Assembly: GCF_028736175.1 (NCBI RefSeq)
Contig: NZ_CP117880.1
Location: 2,728,001 to 2,792,000, forward strand
Source: Sphingobacterium oryzagri
GTDB lineage: Bacteria; Bacteroidota; Bacteroidia; Sphingobacteriales; Sphingobacteriaceae
Direction of reading: 5' to 3'
DNA length: 64,000 nt
Shown: in pieces, positions 62,397 through 64,000 of the stretch
Numbering within the stretch: position 1 is the stretch's first letter
Layout: every line of letters starts with the position of its first letter
Position numbers and translations under genes: made by a program
Notes under the pieces: generated by a model
What the model was told of the DNA's origin: nothing
The model's input: only the letters and a program-made list of their open reading frames with translations
Databases searched by the model: none

Positions 62397-62422
62397 GCAT
62401 AGGGATAAATTTATCCCTATGC
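62397..62422. promoter_or_regulatory. 26-bp perfect palindrome, likely HxlR operator
   Basis: Half-site GCATAGGGATAAA followed directly by its complement. It lies between the divergent alkene reductase (start 62326) and hxlR-like gene (start 62486), where a regulator controlling both would bind. Confidence 0.8.
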
Positions 62423-62485
62423 GCAATTGGTAGTACCTTTCGTTTCTCTTATTTTAAAATAGCTATTTTTGTAAAAAGAGTTGGT

Positions 62486-62905
62486 ATGTACGAAAGAAAG
62501 ATTCCTTTGACCATTGATTGCGGTCTACACCTCACCAAAGAAGTATTAAACGGAAAATGGAAACCACCCCTGTTGAATGCCATCTCCATGGACGTCAAGC
62601 GACCGAGTGCAATGCTTCGTCTATTACCAGAGGCAACGCGCCGCGTACTGACCGTGCAGTTAAATGAAATGGAAGCGCATGGGCTTATCAGCAAGAAAAT
62701 CTATCCACAGCTACCTCCTAAAGTAGAGTACGCCCTGACTGACCTAGGATGGTCGCTGATGCCCATCATTGATGCCATGAATGTGTGGGGCGATCAGAAC
62801 CGCTCGTTTTTAGAAGAGGCAATTAAGCAAGACCCCAAGATTAGGGAAACCTCTAAGTCTGCCTGCGAACTACATCGAATGGAACAGGTACAAAAAAAGG
62901 CATAG
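62486..62905 (+). CDS. HxlR-family transcription regulator
   Basis: 139 residues from ATG 62486 (MYERKIPLTIDCGL), which follows AAAAAGAG; an upstream in-frame ATG would cross the operator. Winged helix: LTKEVLNGKWKPPLLNAI, LPEATRRVLTVQLNEMEAHGLI and YALTDLGWSLMPIIDAMNVWG. One Cys (TIDCGL) near the N-terminus could be a thiol or electrophile sensor as in HypR/YodB-type members. It likely controls the divergent reductase. Confidence 0.92.
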   Translation: MYERKIPLTIDCGLHLTKEVLNGKWKPPLLNAISMDVKRPSAMLRLLPEATRRVLTVQLNEMEAHGLISKKIYPQLPPKVEYALTDLGWSLMPIIDAMNVWGDQNRSFLEEAIKQDPKIRETSKSACELHRMEQVQKKA

Positions 62906-62970
62906 CCTATTTGTTAGAACAGCAGAAAACCATACAATCAAAGTCAAACTTCAAACCTTGCACATGTAAT

Positions 62971-63186
62971 CTATAATTTCCTAGTGACATCTGAAGACAG
63001 CAAGTCATCCACGCTCACGCCGAAATAAGCAGACATCCTCAACAACAACTCAATTGGTGGTTCTGCCAACCCATACTCATATTTCGAGTAACGCGCACGC
63101 GTAATGCCCAAAGCATCCGCTAAGCTCTTCTGTGACAGCCCCTTCCTCGACCGGAGATGTTTTATATTCTCTACCCAATACAACAT
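62971..63186 (-). CDS. XRE-family regulator divergent from the Y-family polymerase
   Basis: 71 residues from ATG 63186 (MLYWVENIKHLRSRKG); the frame continues upstream but that part would cover the operator and is hydrophobic nonsense. The HTH is KSLADALGITRARYSKYEYG, followed by PPIELLLRMSAYFGVSVDDLL. There is no S24/LexA peptidase domain. Divergent from the polymerase gene with a palindrome between, so it probably represses it. Confidence 0.85.
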   Translation of the reverse strand: MLYWVENIKHLRSRKGLSQKSLADALGITRARYSKYEYGLAEPPIELLLRMSAYFGVSVDDLLSSDVTRKL

Positions 63187-63208
63187 TGCACCAAAATTGA
63201 ACAACAAT

Positions 63209-63229
63209 AATACTAATATTTTTAGTATT
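63209..63229. promoter_or_regulatory. Inverted repeat in the XRE-polymerase intergenic region
   Basis: AATACTAA - 5 bp - TTAGTATT, 8-bp perfect arms, 23 bases upstream of the XRE start and 40 upstream of the polymerase start. Likely operator for the XRE protein. Confidence 0.65.
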
Positions 63230-63268
63230 ATAACATAGCTTTGTAGAAATTTTACAAAGGAGGTCAAG

Positions 63269-64000
63269 ATGGAAAGGGCGATAGTGCATATGGATCTGGA
63301 TACATTTTTTGTATCCTGTGAGCGGCTGAACAACAGCAAACTTAGCGGTGTACCGGTTATTATCGGCGGTGGCGAGCGCGGCGTTGTCGCCTCCTGCTCC
63401 TACGAAGCGCGCTATTATGGGGTACGTTCAGCCATGCCCATCAAGATGGCACTGAAGCTTTGTCCTGAGGCCAAAGTTATCAAGGGCGATATGGAGATGT
63501 ACTCCAAACTCTCTCGTACAGTCACCGAGATCATCGAAGAAAAAGCCCCCGTTGTTGAAAAGGCAAGCATCGATGAGCACTACCTCGACATCACCGGCAT
63601 GGACAAATTTTTTGGCGCCTACCAATGGACAGAAGAATTGTCTACCGCGATCACCAAGCACACCGGCCTGCCCATCAGCTTCGCGCTTTCAGTCAATAAG
63701 ACCGTCGCCAAAATCGGCACGGGGGAAGCTAAGCCGAAAGGCAAAAAAGAAATCCAACAAATGGGCGTCCGCTCCTTCCTCAATCCACTTTCCATCAAAA
63801 AAATTCCCATGCTGGGCGATGCCACCTTTCAGCTGTTATCACGCATCGGCATCCGGCAGATATATACCTTGGCCGAGATGCCCGTAGAAGTACTCCAGCA
63901 GATGATCGGCAAGAACGGGAGGGAGATTTGGAAGAAAGCAAACGGCATAGATCACTCCCCTGTTGAACCTTATTCCGAACGCAAGTCTATCTCCACCGAG
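63269..64000 (+). CDS. dinB: Y-family DNA polymerase (DinB/Pol IV-like), 3' part outside window
   Basis: 244 codons visible. ATG 63269 is preceded by a near-ideal Shine-Dalgarno AAAGGAGGT at 63256, unusual for this phylum. The catalytic blocks are VHMDLDTFFVSCERL (first Asp pair), SCSYEARYYGVRSAMP and VEKASIDEHYLDITG (S-I-D-E with catalytic Asp-Glu; His in place of the common Ala), then the thumb HhH SIKKIPMLGDATFQLL. It performs error-prone or lesion-bypass synthesis. Its pairing with a small XRE repressor, rather than LexA, suggests element-specific control. Confidence 0.92.
   Translation, partial: MERAIVHMDLDTFFVSCERLNNSKLSGVPVIIGGGERGVVASCSYEARYYGVRSAMPIKMALKLCPEAKVIKGDMEMYSKLSRTVTEIIEEKAPVVEKASIDEHYLDITGMDKFFGAYQWTEELSTAITKHTGLPISFALSVNKTVAKIGTGEAKPKGKKEIQQMGVRSFLNPLSIKKIPMLGDATFQLLSRIGIRQIYTLAEMPVEVLQQMIGKNGREIWKKANGIDHSPVEPYSERKSISTE

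Overview
The window looks like a piece of a Bacteroidota chromosome, most likely Sphingobacteriaceae (Sphingobacterium/Pedobacter-like). The evidence is a Bacteroides-type tra cluster (TraG ATPase, DUF4133/DUF4134 proteins), a PRTRC cluster, RteC-domain proteins, a SusC/SusD pair, moderate G+C and mostly weak Shine-Dalgarno sites. Much of it appears to belong to an integrative conjugative element (ICE) carrying cargo. No integrase or att site was identified, so the element's borders are unknown.

Layout. 1-9.8 kb: a leftward transfer operon (traJ partial, four small secreted proteins, traG, traF, two traE-like genes, a membrane protein, a TraB-like protein, a ParA-like ATPase, relaxase, mobC). 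Upstream of mobC are an oriT-like palindrome and about 500 bp of degenerate GCTAATTGG repeats. 10.6-11.6 kb: a Toprim primase. 12.2-14.8 kb: an arsenic operon (ACR3 pump, ArsC-like reductase, DUF6428-like protein, ArsR) with two matching palindromic operators. 15.1-19.7 kb: a PRTRC cluster (ThiF, B, F-like, C, E), an unknown gene and ssb. 20-42 kb: a loose stress and redox island (universal stress protein, YciE-like ferritin-like protein, GlgX, DUF6766-like and SPW membrane proteins, LLM flavin enzyme, CinA-like amidase, Rieske flavoprotein, NlpE-like lipoprotein, thioredoxin-reductase-like protein, sigma factor, phytochrome-like kinase, SDR), with large gene-poor gaps.

42.6-46.5 kb holds the most unusual locus. 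A 45-codon peptide gene, not previously called because of its size, is followed by an attenuator-like hairpin, an LpxL-like acyltransferase whose usual acidic catalytic residue is replaced, a LytS-like kinase, a LytTR response regulator and an RteC protein. It could be a lipidated or modified peptide signal with its own two-component system. Divergent from it are a Crp/Fnr regulator, a MauE-like membrane protein and a small secreted Cys-containing protein. A leftward TlpA-SusC-SusD operon faces these genes.

54.7-64 kb: a strong candidate structured RNA, an XRE regulator, a RadC/JAB protein, a second RteC, a decayed SRAP (YedK-like) gene, then NTF2-like, AraC, metallophosphoesterase, an old-yellow-enzyme/HxlR divergent pair around a 26-bp perfect palindrome, and an XRE/Y-family polymerase divergent pair around a palindromic operator. 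The last gene runs off the window.
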